The notes beneath the pieces were generated by a model. That model was given only the letters and a program-made list of their open reading frames with translations, ran no database searches and was not told the DNA's origin. 64,000 nucleotides of DNA. It comes from Legionella sp. Its GTDB lineage: Bacteria; Pseudomonadota; Gammaproteobacteria; Legionellales; Legionellaceae. The stretch lies in contig JAUXWR010000327.1 in the NCBI GenBank assembly GCA_030680075.1, positions 1 to 64,000 of the forward strand. The letters run 5' to 3'. The position numbers and the translations under genes are program-made. Shown piece by piece: positions 8,673-17,505 of this stretch. Within the stretch, counting starts at the first letter, position 1. Each line of letters starts with the position of its first letter.

Positions 8673-8759
8673 ATGAACCACACTAATTACGCCTATAATT
8701 ATTCAACGTATAGAAGTTTCACTTGTTATTTTTCTCTTCCTTGTTGCTGTTGTCGCTAG
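8673..8759 (+). CDS. Cys-rich leader peptide candidate upstream of the DAACS transporter
   Basis: A 28-codon ORF begins at an ATG preceded by AAAGGTGA, a good ribosome site. The product is rich in Tyr and ends SLPCCCCR, with four consecutive Cys codons (TGT TGC TGT TGT) just before the last Arg and stop. It stops 51 nt before the transporter ATG. Known leader peptides signal amino-acid supply through runs of regulatory codons, and poly-Cys leaders are known in other bacteria. That this one senses cysteine is inference. I found no clear terminator/antiterminator pair between it and the transporter, so control could instead act at translation initiation. It could also be a chance ORF. Confidence 0.5.
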   Translation: MNHTNYAYNYSTYRSFTCYFSLPCCCCR

Positions 8760-8810
8760 TTTATTTTTAGTGTTGTCATTAAAATTTAATCATCTGTAGG
8801 GTAATTTATT

Positions 8811-10073
8811 ATGTGCGCCAAACATCATCAACCGCGAAAGCTTTGGTTAAGTCCCCCATTTTTATACACCGTCATGATCCTTCTCGGCGTCCTTAGTGGT
8901 TGGTCTGACGTTATCTGGCTCAAAACATTGGGTCTGGTTATTGCGGATGTTTTCATTAAAATTTTCAAGTGCATCAGTCTTCCTATTATTGCTTTATCCA
9001 TTATCGTTACTTTATCTAATTATAATGCTGAGGGAATGATGCGTTCTGCCTGGCGGCGCGCAATGACTTACACGCTTGGCACTACATTGGTTGCAGCAAG
9101 TGTTAGTTGTTTATTGTATTTAGTAATACACCCAGGAATGGCTGAAGTAGTTCATCATTCAGTTTCCACCCTTAAAACCACTCAAATAGGCTATCTTGAG
9201 CACATAACGGGTTTAATTCCCTCCAGTGTCATTTCGCCCTTTATAGAGCAGCAAGTAATGGGTGTTTTATTGTTAGGGATTGTAGTTGGTATTGCTATTC
9301 GTTTTATTCCGGATAAAGAGCCAAGACAGGCAATAACTGCTTTTTTTCGTGGTGCTCATGGGTTGTTTATGGTAATTACCGGCTGGATTATTGCCATTAT
9401 ACCGCTGGGTTTATTCGGTTTTATTACGACTACCGTCGTTCAATTACGGGGTGGCATGGCGATTAAAGGAATTGGTTCTTATTTGTTAGTAATCGTCTTG
9501 GCCAATCTCGTGCAAGGCTTTATTATTTTACCACTGTGGTTAAAATCCCATGGAATAAAGCCCTTCTCAGCTATGAAGGGGATGCTCCCCGCATTATCAG
9601 TGGCTTTTTTCTCAAAGTCATCGGTAGGGACTCTGCCAATCACGATGGAAACCGCTGAGAAGAATTTGCAAGTAAAACCTGAGGTTAGTCGTTTTGTATT
9701 GCCTTTATGCACTAGTTTAAACATGAATGGTTGTGCCGCATTTATTTTCGCGACCGTTATTTTTTTAATGCAAAATCATGGGATTTCGATTTCTTTACCG
9801 ATGATGGGCTTATGGGTAATTATCTCAACAGTTGCAGCTATCGGTAATGCGGGTGTACCAATGGGCTGCTTTTTCTTGAGTGCCAGTCTTTTGGCCAGTA
9901 TGAATGTACCCATTACTTTATTAATGGGCATAATTCTTCCGTTTTATAGCCTTATTGATATGTTGGAAACGGCATTAAATGTTTGGTCTGATTCGTGTGT
10001 GGCTAAAGTGGTTAATGAGCAATTGGTTTTGGAAGATGAAAAATTGCGAGCTGATGTAGTATTGGCGAGTTAA
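8811..10073 (+). CDS. DAACS-family dicarboxylate/amino acid:cation symporter
   Basis: This 420-residue membrane protein is of the glutamate-transporter fold. Hairpin HP1 has FFSKSSVGTLPITMETAEKN, TM7 has LCTSLNMNGCAAFIF (family NMDGT variant), and TM8 has D383, E386, N390 and D394 in DMLETALNVWSD. In the acidic amino-acid transporters an Arg at the E386 position holds the substrate side-chain carboxylate. Glu here argues against Asp or Glu as substrate and fits a neutral, cationic or cystine-type amino acid. The Cys-rich leader just upstream makes cysteine or cystine uptake worth considering. GTAGGG lies about 9 nt before the ATG. Confidence 0.87.
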   Translation: MCAKHHQPRKLWLSPPFLYTVMILLGVLSGWSDVIWLKTLGLVIADVFIKIFKCISLPIIALSIIVTLSNYNAEGMMRSAWRRAMTYTLGTTLVAASVSCLLYLVIHPGMAEVVHHSVSTLKTTQIGYLEHITGLIPSSVISPFIEQQVMGVLLLGIVVGIAIRFIPDKEPRQAITAFFRGAHGLFMVITGWIIAIIPLGLFGFITTTVVQLRGGMAIKGIGSYLLVIVLANLVQGFIILPLWLKSHGIKPFSAMKGMLPALSVAFFSKSSVGTLPITMETAEKNLQVKPEVSRFVLPLCTSLNMNGCAAFIFATVIFLMQNHGISISLPMMGLWVIISTVAAIGNAGVPMGCFFLSASLLASMNVPITLLMGIILPFYSLIDMLETALNVWSDSCVAKVVNEQLVLEDEKLRADVVLAS

Positions 10074-10094
10074 GCGACGAGTAATAGTTGAGTA

Positions 10095-11225
10095 TCACAA
10101 TACTATTTCTTTGCAAATAGCATAATAAATATCAGCGAGCGCCTCTAAATCTGCCAAAGTCGTGCATTCATTTACTTGATGAATAGTTGCATTTACTGGT
10201 CCAAGCTCTACTACCTCTATGCCATACGGGGCAATAAAGCGGCCATCTGATGTGCCCCCGGACGTTGATAAAACAGGATTTTGCTGTGTAATGGACGTGA
10301 CAGCTTTCACAGAACTCTCAAGAAGTATGCCCTGAGACGTTAGAAAGGGATTGCCACTAAGCCGCCAGTTAATGGTGGGTTTCAGCGCATGGCGTTCAAA
10401 ACAATCATTAACTTGAGCCTTCAGGCTTTCAACAGTTTGCTCGGTAGAGAAGCGAAAATTAAAATGCAAATTCAAGTCGCCGGGGATAATATTGCTGGCA
10501 TGTCCACCCGCATGAATGTGCGTAACTTGAAATGAGGTCGGGGGGAAATAATCATTGCCCGTGTCCCAAGCGGTTGCACATAGCTCAGCTAAAGCAGGGC
10601 TTATGCGATGGATGGGATTTTCAGCCAAGTGCGGGTAGGCGACATGCCCTTGCTTGCCGTGTAATTCAAGCTGTCCTGACAAAGATCCGCGACGCCCAAT
10701 TTTTATAACATCCCCTACATGGCTAGTACTTGATGGCTCACCCACAATACAATAATCAATGGTTATGCCTTGTTTTTGAAGTTCACTCATTACATGGGGA
10801 GTGCCTTTATCATAGAGATCCCCTTCCTCCCCGCTGGTAATCAAAAAACCCAGGCTGCCAGAAAAATGAGGATAATCCGCAATAAAGCGCGCGGCCATTG
10901 CCATCATGGCCGCGAGACTGCCTTTCATATCAGCAACTCCGCGACCATAGGCTATCCCATCAATTTCTGTTAATTCAAATGGATCAGTATGCCATTTGGA
11001 GGCATTCCCAACGGGAACCACGTCTGTATGGCCGGCGAATACCAATAAGGGTGCTTTTGTGCCTATGCGCGCAAAAAAATTGGAAACAGGGGGGCTATCG
11101 AAGCGTTGACAAGAAAAACCTGCTTTCTCAAAAAAGCTCATCATAAAATCCTGGCAGCCAGCATCTTCAGGTGTTATGGATGGGCACGCGACAAGTTTGC
11201 TTAATAAGGTTTTAATGGAGTTCAT
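10095..11225 (-). CDS. dapE: Succinyl-diaminopimelate desuccinylase
   Basis: This 376-residue M20-family metallohydrolase cleaves N-succinyl-L,L-diaminopimelate in lysine and peptidoglycan synthesis. Zinc and catalytic motifs are in place: H66 and D68 in FAGHTDVVPVG, D99 in GRGVADMKG, and the E133/E134 pair in SGEEGD. C-terminal SGGTSDGRF and the His in NATIHQVNE complete the site. Length is typical. Its ATG overlaps the dapD stop by one base (TAATG), so translation is coupled and the two successive succinylase-branch enzymes are made together. Confidence 0.96.
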   Translation of the reverse strand: MNSIKTLLSKLVACPSITPEDAGCQDFMMSFFEKAGFSCQRFDSPPVSNFFARIGTKAPLLVFAGHTDVVPVGNASKWHTDPFELTEIDGIAYGRGVADMKGSLAAMMAMAARFIADYPHFSGSLGFLITSGEEGDLYDKGTPHVMSELQKQGITIDYCIVGEPSSTSHVGDVIKIGRRGSLSGQLELHGKQGHVAYPHLAENPIHRISPALAELCATAWDTGNDYFPPTSFQVTHIHAGGHASNIIPGDLNLHFNFRFSTEQTVESLKAQVNDCFERHALKPTINWRLSGNPFLTSQGILLESSVKAVTSITQQNPVLSTSGGTSDGRFIAPYGIEVVELGPVNATIHQVNECTTLADLEALADIYYAICKEIVL

Positions 11226-12049
11226 TATTTAATGTCTCGTAATAACTCATTTATGCTAACTTTTTCCCGAGTTTTGGCGTCTACTTGCTTAACAATTACA
11301 GCGCAATACAGGCTATGACTGCCATCTTCACTCGGTAAGCTGCCAGCCACAACAACCGAGCCTGCCGGAATGCGTCCATAACTGACGGTGCCCGTGAGGC
11401 GATTATAGATTTTTGTGCTCTGTCCTAGGAAAACGCCCATCGACAACACTGAGTCGCGCTCAACAATAACGCCTTCAACCACTTCAGAACGCGCGCCAAT
11501 GAAGCAATTATCCTCAATGATAGTAGGGTTAGCCTGAAGCGGCTCGAGGACACCGCCAATACCAGCCCCCCCGGAAATATGGACATTTTTGCCAATTTGC
11601 GCACAACTTCCAACAGTCGCCCAGGTATCCACCATGACACCTTCATCGATATAGGCGCCTACATTGACGTAGGAGGGCATCAAAACCGTATTTTTACCAA
11701 TAAAAGCCCCGCGTCTTACCATCGCGTGAGGAACTATACGAACACCGTTATTTTCTAAATCACTCTCGGTATAATTGGTAAATTTAAGCGGAACTTTGTC
11801 ATAGAACTGGCAAAATCCTCCATCCACTGGTTGATTGGTATATAACCTGAAAGATAAAAGCACCGCTTTTTTCAACCACTGATGAACAACCCACTCCCCA
11901 TCAATTTTTTCAGCGATGCGTAAATGACCTTTATCAAGACCATTCATAACATCTTCAACTGCACTGAAAAGTTGAGTAGAGGCATTTTCAGGATTTAGGT
12001 GTTGGCGTTTTTCAAACCCTTCGTTGATGATAGTTTCTAATGAATTCAT
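11225..12049 (-). CDS. dapD: 2,3,4,5-tetrahydropyridine-2,6-dicarboxylate N-succinyltransferase
   Basis: This 274-residue acyltransferase of the left-handed beta-helix type forms N-succinyl-2-amino-6-ketopimelate from tetrahydrodipicolinate and succinyl-CoA. Hexapeptide repeats are visible ([50 protein letters not shown]). The conserved start [15 protein letters not shown] sets the ATG at 12049; an in-frame extension to 12091 has no family support. It is the first gene of a coupled dapD-dapE pair, with the dapE start overlapping its stop. Confidence 0.96.
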   Translation of the reverse strand: MNSLETIINEGFEKRQHLNPENASTQLFSAVEDVMNGLDKGHLRIAEKIDGEWVVHQWLKKAVLLSFRLYTNQPVDGGFCQFYDKVPLKFTNYTESDLENNGVRIVPHAMVRRGAFIGKNTVLMPSYVNVGAYIDEGVMVDTWATVGSCAQIGKNVHISGGAGIGGVLEPLQANPTIIEDNCFIGARSEVVEGVIVERDSVLSMGVFLGQSTKIYNRLTGTVSYGRIPAGSVVVAGSLPSEDGSHSLYCAVIVKQVDAKTREKVSINELLRDIK

Positions 12050-12174
12050 GAATAGTATCTTGTAAAAGAATAAAGTAATTAGTATACCCATCGTTAATAA
12101 TTTTGCGATGATTTGCCAAATGAATTTTCAAAATAAATTAACGTGAAGCTCTATAGCTCGTCGGAGGGAACCTT

Positions 12175-12199
12175 TGAGACGCCGTTAAGCGGCGCCTCA
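12175..12199. other. Hairpin downstream of the acyltransferase gene
   Basis: TGAGACGCCG and CGGCGCCTCA pair with one mismatch around a 5-nt loop, 16 nt beyond the stop of the leftward acyltransferase gene. No U-run follows, so it may be an RNA-stabilising hairpin rather than a terminator. Confidence 0.4.
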
Positions 12200-12214
12200 G
12201 GTGAGCGTGATGGA

Positions 12215-13102
12215 TTACTGAAGGCTTTTAATCAAGGCGTCTTTTTCAGCCCATTGTTCATTAAGCCAGTCTCTGAATTCAAGTTTAATTTCTTCGTTTT
12301 CAATTAATTGATTATTACGAAATTTACCGGGGATTGGTATCTCCCGAACATGGACCGTAATCGCTTTAATTCGATGGCAGAGAAAATCCCATAGTGAATG
12401 GTTATCAGGATAGATGATAGTTACATCCAGAAAATTTTGAATATGCTCACTCATCGCACTGATAACAAAGCTGATACCACCTGACTTGGGTTTTAACAAG
12501 TGCAGATAAGGAGATTGTTGCAGTTCTTTTTTAGCCGAGGTAAAACGCGTTCCTTCTACAAAATTCATGATAGTTGACGGCGTATGTTTAAAAATCTCCA
12601 GCGCTTTGCGGGTTGCTTCCAGATCCTGCCCCTTTTTATGCGGGTTTTTAAGAAGATAATCTTTTGAATACCGCTTCATAAAAGGCGAACCCATAGCCCA
12701 CCAGGCAAAACCAAGTAAAGGCACCCATTTGAGTTGATCTTTAATAAAAAATTTCAGCATCGGGATTTTACGGTTAAAGAGGCGCTGCAATATAACAATA
12801 TCTAACCAGCTTTGATGGTTGGCTACCAGGAGATGCCAGGCCTTGGGATTTAAACTATCTACGCCCTGGACGTTCCAGCGTATACGTTGAGTACGGTTGA
12901 TATAAGCATTATTGGTATCACACCAAAACGCGATAATGTTATCAATTAAGCGCGTGCAATACACGCGCCATTGAAAATGGGGGAATAATTTTAATAATCC
13001 AATAAAAAGCACTGGAATAAAAAAGAAAGTTGTAGACGCAACTAATACAAGAATCGCAAAGACTCCTTGTAGTTGGCCGCCTGATTTGTTTACTTTACTC
13101 AT
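12215..13102 (-). CDS. PlsC-domain acyltransferase (YihG-like)
   Basis: This 295-residue protein has one or two N-terminal membrane segments and a 1-acylglycerol-3-phosphate acyltransferase domain: NHQSWLD (the HX4D catalytic motif) near residue 96 and FVEGTRFT (substrate-binding block). It resembles E. coli YihG and related inner-membrane acyltransferases rather than short PlsC itself. It probably acylates a lysophospholipid. I start at the ATG at 13102 because GGAG lies 6-7 nt upstream; the GTG 12 nt earlier has no such site. It follows the PLP enzyme gene by only 21 nt, so the two are probably one operon. Confidence 0.85.
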   Translation of the reverse strand: MSKVNKSGGQLQGVFAILVLVASTTFFFIPVLFIGLLKLFPHFQWRVYCTRLIDNIIAFWCDTNNAYINRTQRIRWNVQGVDSLNPKAWHLLVANHQSWLDIVILQRLFNRKIPMLKFFIKDQLKWVPLLGFAWWAMGSPFMKRYSKDYLLKNPHKKGQDLEATRKALEIFKHTPSTIMNFVEGTRFTSAKKELQQSPYLHLLKPKSGGISFVISAMSEHIQNFLDVTIIYPDNHSLWDFLCHRIKAITVHVREIPIPGKFRNNQLIENEEIKLEFRDWLNEQWAEKDALIKSLQ

Positions 13103-13123
13103 TAAAAACTCCACAACATCTGA

Positions 13124-14275
13124 TTAGTTAAGCGCGAATTGAAGATCAGCAATAAGATCGTCAATGTGTTCAATTCCTACTGATAACCTGATAAAACCAT
13201 CTTCAATGCCTAAGGATTGACGAGTTTCCTTGGGAATGGATGCATGCGTCATAATGGCAGGATGTTCAATCAGGCTCTCAACACCGCCAAGACTTTCAGC
13301 CAAAGTAAACAGTTCACAACGCGATAGAAACCGTTTGGCAAAATTAAGATCGCCATCAAGCACAAGCGAAATCATCCCCCCAAAGTCATGCATTTGCTCT
13401 TGGGCAAGGTGATACTGAGGATGACATTTTAGGCCTGGATAAATAACTTTTTTGATTTTATCATGCTTTTCTAACCAGGCAGCCAGGGCTCGTGCATTTT
13501 GACAATGGCGCTCCATACGTACAGAAAGCGTTTTTAAACTGCGGAGCACCAGAAAACTATCGAAGGGGCTTGCGATAGCACCACAAGAGTTTTGTAAAAA
13601 AAATAGTTGTTCAATTAGCTCGCTATTATCACCAACAACGACCGCGCCATTAATAACATCTGAATGACCGTTCAGGTATTTGGTTGCTGAATGCACGACG
13701 ATATCAAAGCCATACTCAAGAGGGCGGTGAATCCATGGTGTTGCAAACGTATTATCAGCGACAGTAAGGAGCTTATGTTTTTTACCCAATGCCGCAACTT
13801 CGCGAAGGTTCGCGAGCTTAAGCATAGGATTGGATGGAGTTTCAAGCCATATCATTCGGGTTTCTGGTCGAATTGCAGCTTTTACATTATCAATATTTTC
13901 CATGTCAACAAAAGAAAAAGTAAGCCCGGAAGTCCGTGTTTTTACTTTATCAAATAGCCTGAAGGTACCTCCGTAAAGATCATTGCTCGCAATGACATGA
14001 TCTCCCTGATTCAACAGATCTATAACCGTGTTAATAGCCGCCATGCCAGATGCAAAAGCGTACCCTTGAACACCTGATTCAAGGCTTGCAAGGCATTGTT
14101 CATAGGCTTTGCGGGTAGGATTATGAGTTCGGGAATATTCGTAACCCAGATGCTCCCCGGGCGCTGTTTGTTTATAAGTGGATGTCGCATAAATAGGTGT
14201 CATAACGGCGCCCGTTGCAGGGTCTGGGTGTTGGCCTGCATGAATAGCGCGGGTATCAAAATGAGTTTTGTCCAT
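13124..14275 (-). CDS. Cystathionine gamma-synthase/lyase family PLP enzyme
   Basis: This 383-residue enzyme belongs to the Cys/Met metabolism PLP family. The PLP lysine is K199 in HSATKYLNGHSD, the cofactor-ring Asp is D174 in VADNTFATP, and the phosphate site is ASGMAAINTV. YEYSRTHNPTR near residue 46 is the typical gamma-family segment. It could be cystathionine gamma-synthase (MetB), gamma-lyase or a bifunctional form; sequence motifs alone do not separate them. The start at 14275 has AAGGA 8 nt upstream and begins the conserved MDKTHFDTRAIHAG; the long N-terminal extension in that frame is spurious. The acyltransferase gene follows closely. Confidence 0.9.
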   Translation of the reverse strand: MDKTHFDTRAIHAGQHPDPATGAVMTPIYATSTYKQTAPGEHLGYEYSRTHNPTRKAYEQCLASLESGVQGYAFASGMAAINTVIDLLNQGDHVIASNDLYGGTFRLFDKVKTRTSGLTFSFVDMENIDNVKAAIRPETRMIWLETPSNPMLKLANLREVAALGKKHKLLTVADNTFATPWIHRPLEYGFDIVVHSATKYLNGHSDVINGAVVVGDNSELIEQLFFLQNSCGAIASPFDSFLVLRSLKTLSVRMERHCQNARALAAWLEKHDKIKKVIYPGLKCHPQYHLAQEQMHDFGGMISLVLDGDLNFAKRFLSRCELFTLAESLGGVESLIEHPAIMTHASIPKETRQSLGIEDGFIRLSVGIEHIDDLIADLQFALN

Positions 14276-14555
14276 GAAACATTCCTTATAATAAAAACAT
14301 TGCAATATTCTACCACAGAGACTTGATGGTTTAACGAGAAACCGGATTATTGTCAATGTATGCTGACGTTGTGCACAGGATAATTTTAAAATATTGATAA
14401 ATAAATCGTTTTTTCGGGTGGTAACGAAGCATATATACCTCAATCGGGTTTATAATTTGTCGCAGAACATAGAGTTATAGGTAATAATTGTGCTAGTTTA
14501 GTAATTATTTGCTTCCCACAGGACAAATTTTTTAAAAAGAGAGATACTTATTACC

Positions 14556-15062
14556 ATGAATTTCAATAAATTATTTGCTCTGCCTTATACTGAGCCCAAA
14601 AAATTCGCCGCAATTATTATTGTGATTATCAGTACTCTTTTATGTATTAACCAATTGATAAGTATTTTTCATCAAGAGAGCTCGCCAGGTACTAGTCCAC
14701 AATTGCAAAACAGAACTAAAGAAATTGTTATTGATCTGCACTCAGCGCTTTTTCGTTTGCCACTATTTGGGGAGTATACGCCCCCTCTTTCTGATGCAGA
14801 CATTAAACCTTCGTCACTTGATGTGGAAATAGTTGGCATTATGTATTCTACCAATGAAGAAGGGTCACAAGTTGTGCTTCGAGCAGGTGGGGGGGATGAA
14901 CATATTTATGGAATCGGTGATGAGTTACCAGGAGGGGCTGTGATTAAACAAATCAGTAGAAACGGTATTGTAGTGTTGTACAATGGTTCTCTGGAGAGTG
15001 TAAGTTTTCCTGAAAATGAATTATTCTTCGAAGAACCTGCAAAGCCATTAATTGGAGAATAA
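14556..15062 (+). CDS. lspC: Type II secretion system protein C (LspC/GspC)
   Basis: This 168-residue inner-membrane protein has a short cytoplasmic N terminus, a single membrane segment (about residues 17-38), and a periplasmic domain. LPLFGEYTPP leads into the HR-type beta domain: LDVEIVGIMYSTN, VVLRAGGGDEHIYGIGDELPGGAVIKQI and GIVVLYNGSLESVSF. GspC couples the inner-membrane platform to the secretin of the type II apparatus; in Legionella the lsp genes are dispersed, so a lone lspC is expected. There is no C-terminal PDZ or coiled-coil extension. A Sel1-repeat lipoprotein gene begins 5 nt after its stop. Confidence 0.78.
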   Translation: MNFNKLFALPYTEPKKFAAIIIVIISTLLCINQLISIFHQESSPGTSPQLQNRTKEIVIDLHSALFRLPLFGEYTPPLSDADIKPSSLDVEIVGIMYSTNEEGSQVVLRAGGGDEHIYGIGDELPGGAVIKQISRNGIVVLYNGSLESVSFPENELFFEEPAKPLIGE

Positions 15063-15066
15063 AGGT

Positions 15067-15465
15067 ATGCGAGTTATTTTTCGATTAGTAATGTTGCTTC
15101 CCATCGTACTATCTGTTACGGCCTGTATAAGCCCTCTCAACCTTGCAGAAGGCATCAGTAGTTTTCAAGCCCAGGATTATCGCAGAGCTTTTATTCGCCT
15201 GAAGCCTGAAGCTGAAAAGGGCCATCCCGATGCTCAATATGCCATAGGATATATGTATTACTATGGTCAAGGTGTTGTCGAAGATAAAGAACAGGCTTGG
15301 AAATGGATTAATCGAGCCGCACATAAAGGCCAGCCACAGGCAATCGCCGCACTTAAAATTATAAGATTTCCGCCGCATGTCGTCGATAGACAAGGGCTTC
15401 TCGATAATAAAATGAAACCCATATTGATGAATACGGATAGAGAGAGCTCTATCTTGAGGCGCTGA
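15067..15465 (+). CDS. Sel1-repeat lipoprotein
   Basis: This 132-residue protein has a lipoprotein signal peptide with lipobox VTAC (Cys20). One or two Sel1-like (TPR-related) helical repeats follow, the clearest being GHPDAQYAIGYMYYYGQGV and then EQAWKWINRAAHKGQPQAI. Sel1 repeats mediate protein-protein contacts. I start at the ATG at 15067, with GGAG about 8 nt ahead; the TTG 15 nt earlier lies inside that region. It is 5 nt behind lspC, so it may be translated with it and work at the same envelope machine, which is inference. Its 3' end overlaps the convergent exchanger gene by 17 nt. Confidence 0.75.
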   Translation: MRVIFRLVMLLPIVLSVTACISPLNLAEGISSFQAQDYRRAFIRLKPEAEKGHPDAQYAIGYMYYYGQGVVEDKEQAWKWINRAAHKGQPQAIAALKIIRFPPHVVDRQGLLDNKMKPILMNTDRESSILRR

Positions 15466-16408
15466 TGACTAATGACATTATGTAACAACAATAAACGAGG
15501 ATTAATAACCCACCGTGCCAGCGTGTTATTTTTTTCTTATGCCGGGTGTTAATCCAGAGAAGAATAATCGTTGTAAAAAACATCACGGGCATATCTCGCC
15601 AAAGAATCGCATGGCTTATGGGGGACGGATGAATCATTCCCGGAAAAATCATGACGGCAAGCAGATTAAATAGATTAGATCCAAGAATAGTCCCGATGGC
15701 AATATCATCAGCGCCTTTTTTTATAGCGAGGATTGCCGTAATCATTTCGGGCAAGCTGCTGCCAATTGCCACAACCGTTAATCCTGTAATAGCCTCACTT
15801 ACCCCCCAGGATTCGGCCAGAAGTGAGCTGCTACTAACGAGGTACTTTGCACTAACAGGTAGTATAATAAGACCCAACACGAAATTTAATACGTAATTGC
15901 CAACAGAATATTTAAGAAAGGCGGCTTTCCGAAATTTATCAGTAACTCGCTTTTCCACTGTTGAGGGCTGTGAGGTATATAACAAATAGCCAATAAACAG
16001 GAGACATACTAATAGCGATAAACAACTATCTATAACGCCCAAATAACCATCCAGCATTAACGAATAGGTAAAAAGCATGGCCATAAATAACAGTGGAAAT
16101 TCGCGTTTTAAAAAACTGGATTGAACGTTAAGCGGCCTTATCAGCGCCAAAAGACCAAGAATAAGACCAATATTTGCAATGTTTGAGCCAATAGCATTGC
16201 TAACGCCCAAGTCATTTAAGCCATCAAGAGAGGCGCGAATGGCTATCATTATTTCAGGCGCTGATGTACCCAGAGCGACCAGTGTAAACCCTATTAACAA
16301 AGGGGGTAATTGAAAATAATTGGCAACACCCGACGCGCCGGTGACCAAATGACTTGCAGACCAGAGTAAGGCCCCGAAACTTATAAAAAGAATGAGTAAA
16401 TTGTACAT
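15449..16408 (-). CDS. Calcium/sodium:proton antiporter of the CaCA family (YrbG-like)
   Basis: This protein of about 319 residues has roughly ten membrane segments and the two internal alpha repeats of cation/Ca2+ exchangers: GTSAPEIMIAIRAS near residue 47 and GSSLPEMITAILAI near residue 214. Each bears the conserved acidic ion-binding residue. GSNIANIGLILG and GSNLFNLLAVM are the partner segments. It should exchange Ca2+ or another cation across the inner membrane. ATG at 16408 is preferred; a TTG at 16420 would overlap the mutY stop by 3-4 nt and is also possible. It is the last gene of a tightly packed asmA-mutY-exchanger operon. Confidence 0.87.
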   Translation of the reverse strand: MYNLLILFISFGALLWSASHLVTGASGVANYFQLPPLLIGFTLVALGTSAPEIMIAIRASLDGLNDLGVSNAIGSNIANIGLILGLLALIRPLNVQSSFLKREFPLLFMAMLFTYSLMLDGYLGVIDSCLSLLVCLLFIGYLLYTSQPSTVEKRVTDKFRKAAFLKYSVGNYVLNFVLGLIILPVSAKYLVSSSSLLAESWGVSEAITGLTVVAIGSSLPEMITAILAIKKGADDIAIGTILGSNLFNLLAVMIFPGMIHPSPISHAILWRDMPVMFFTTIILLWINTRHKKKITRWHGGLLILVYCCYIMSLVISASR

Positions 16409-16416
16409 GGTATGTC

Positions 16417-17505
16417 TCAACTACCAGCGGTGACTGATGATACGTTATTTACTAAAAAATGGTTAATAATTTTGCTCACAGGCCTTGCAAGCCCAATAGT
16501 ATTAAAATCAACCGCCTTGAACCATTGCCCGCTATGTTCTCTGACCACGTTTTGTTGAAATTGAACTTGCAAAGCAAAAGCCAGGATATGTAAATGAAAG
16601 TGGCTAAAGGAATGTTTGATTTCGGGTAATTTAATGGCATTGAGGCACGTAAGCCCGTATTTATTATTTATAAAATCAACAGGGTCCACGTCAGGAGTGG
16701 TAACAGGCATACACCAAAGCCCACCCCATAACCCTGTGGGCGGGTTTTTTTCAAGGTATATCTCATTATTGGCGGTGTGTAATAATAAAAATTTCTCCTG
16801 CTTGACCGGAAGCGTTTTCTTTATTTTTTTAAAAGGATATAGCGCTATCTTGTCATTTAATTTAGCCTGACAACCCTTTTGCAAAGGGCAATGCAGGCAA
16901 TCGGGTTTAGTGCGAGTACAACAAGTTGCACCTAAATCCATAATGGCTTGTGTATAATCTGTGCAACGCTCTCTACTCATGCATTGGTCAGCCAATTGCC
17001 ATAATTGTTTTTTTACCTGACTTTGCATATGCCAGCCATCAACCATAAAATAACGCGATAAAACTCGTATAACATTGCCATCAAGAATTGGCGTTGGTTG
17101 ATTAAACGCTTGCGATGCAATTGCCGCAGCGGTTGTAGCACCAATACCTGGCAAACTCATCAACTGAGTTAAATCTTCTGGAAATTGACCCTCAGTCGTA
17201 TCCCAAATGATTTTAGCCGCTTTATGAATATTTCGTGCACGGCTGTAATATCCAAGCCCAGACCAATGCGCAAGTACGGCATCTTCACTGGCATCTTTCA
17301 GGCGTTTGATGTCGGGAAAGCTTGCAATAAACCGCTCAAAATAGGGAATGACGGTTTGTACTTGTGTTTGTTGCAGCATTATTTCAGCTATCCACACGCG
17401 ATAAGCACTGCGCGGGTGTTGCCAAGGCAAATTTTTTCGCCCATGCATATCAAACCAACTCAAAAGAGGGCGGGTGAATGTTACGTTTAAGTCGTGCTCA
17501 TTCAT
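16417..17505 (-). CDS. mutY: A/G-specific adenine glycosylase
   Basis: This 362-residue DNA repair enzyme removes adenine mispaired with 8-oxoguanine. Present are LPWQHPRSAYRVWIAEIML with the catalytic-face Glu, QQTQV, the helix-hairpin-helix LPGIGATTAAAI, an Asp in the ILDGNVIRVLSR region, and a [4Fe-4S] motif C-x6-C-x2-C-x5-C around CTRTKPDCLHCPLQKGC. A C-terminal NUDIX-like 8-oxoG recognition domain follows. Its ATG overlaps the asmA stop by 4 nt (ATGA). Confidence 0.96.
   Translation of the reverse strand: MNEHDLNVTFTRPLLSWFDMHGRKNLPWQHPRSAYRVWIAEIMLQQTQVQTVIPYFERFIASFPDIKRLKDASEDAVLAHWSGLGYYSRARNIHKAAKIIWDTTEGQFPEDLTQLMSLPGIGATTAAAIASQAFNQPTPILDGNVIRVLSRYFMVDGWHMQSQVKKQLWQLADQCMSRERCTDYTQAIMDLGATCCTRTKPDCLHCPLQKGCQAKLNDKIALYPFKKIKKTLPVKQEKFLLLHTANNEIYLEKNPPTGLWGGLWCMPVTTPDVDPVDFINNKYGLTCLNAIKLPEIKHSFSHFHLHILAFALQVQFQQNVVREHSGQWFKAVDFNTIGLARPVSKIINHFLVNNVSSVTAGS

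Noticed and set aside
13124..14443. Extended 439-residue form of the cystathionine enzyme
   Set aside because: The first 56 residues are unlike the family, and a strong ribosome site precedes the internal ATG at 14275.
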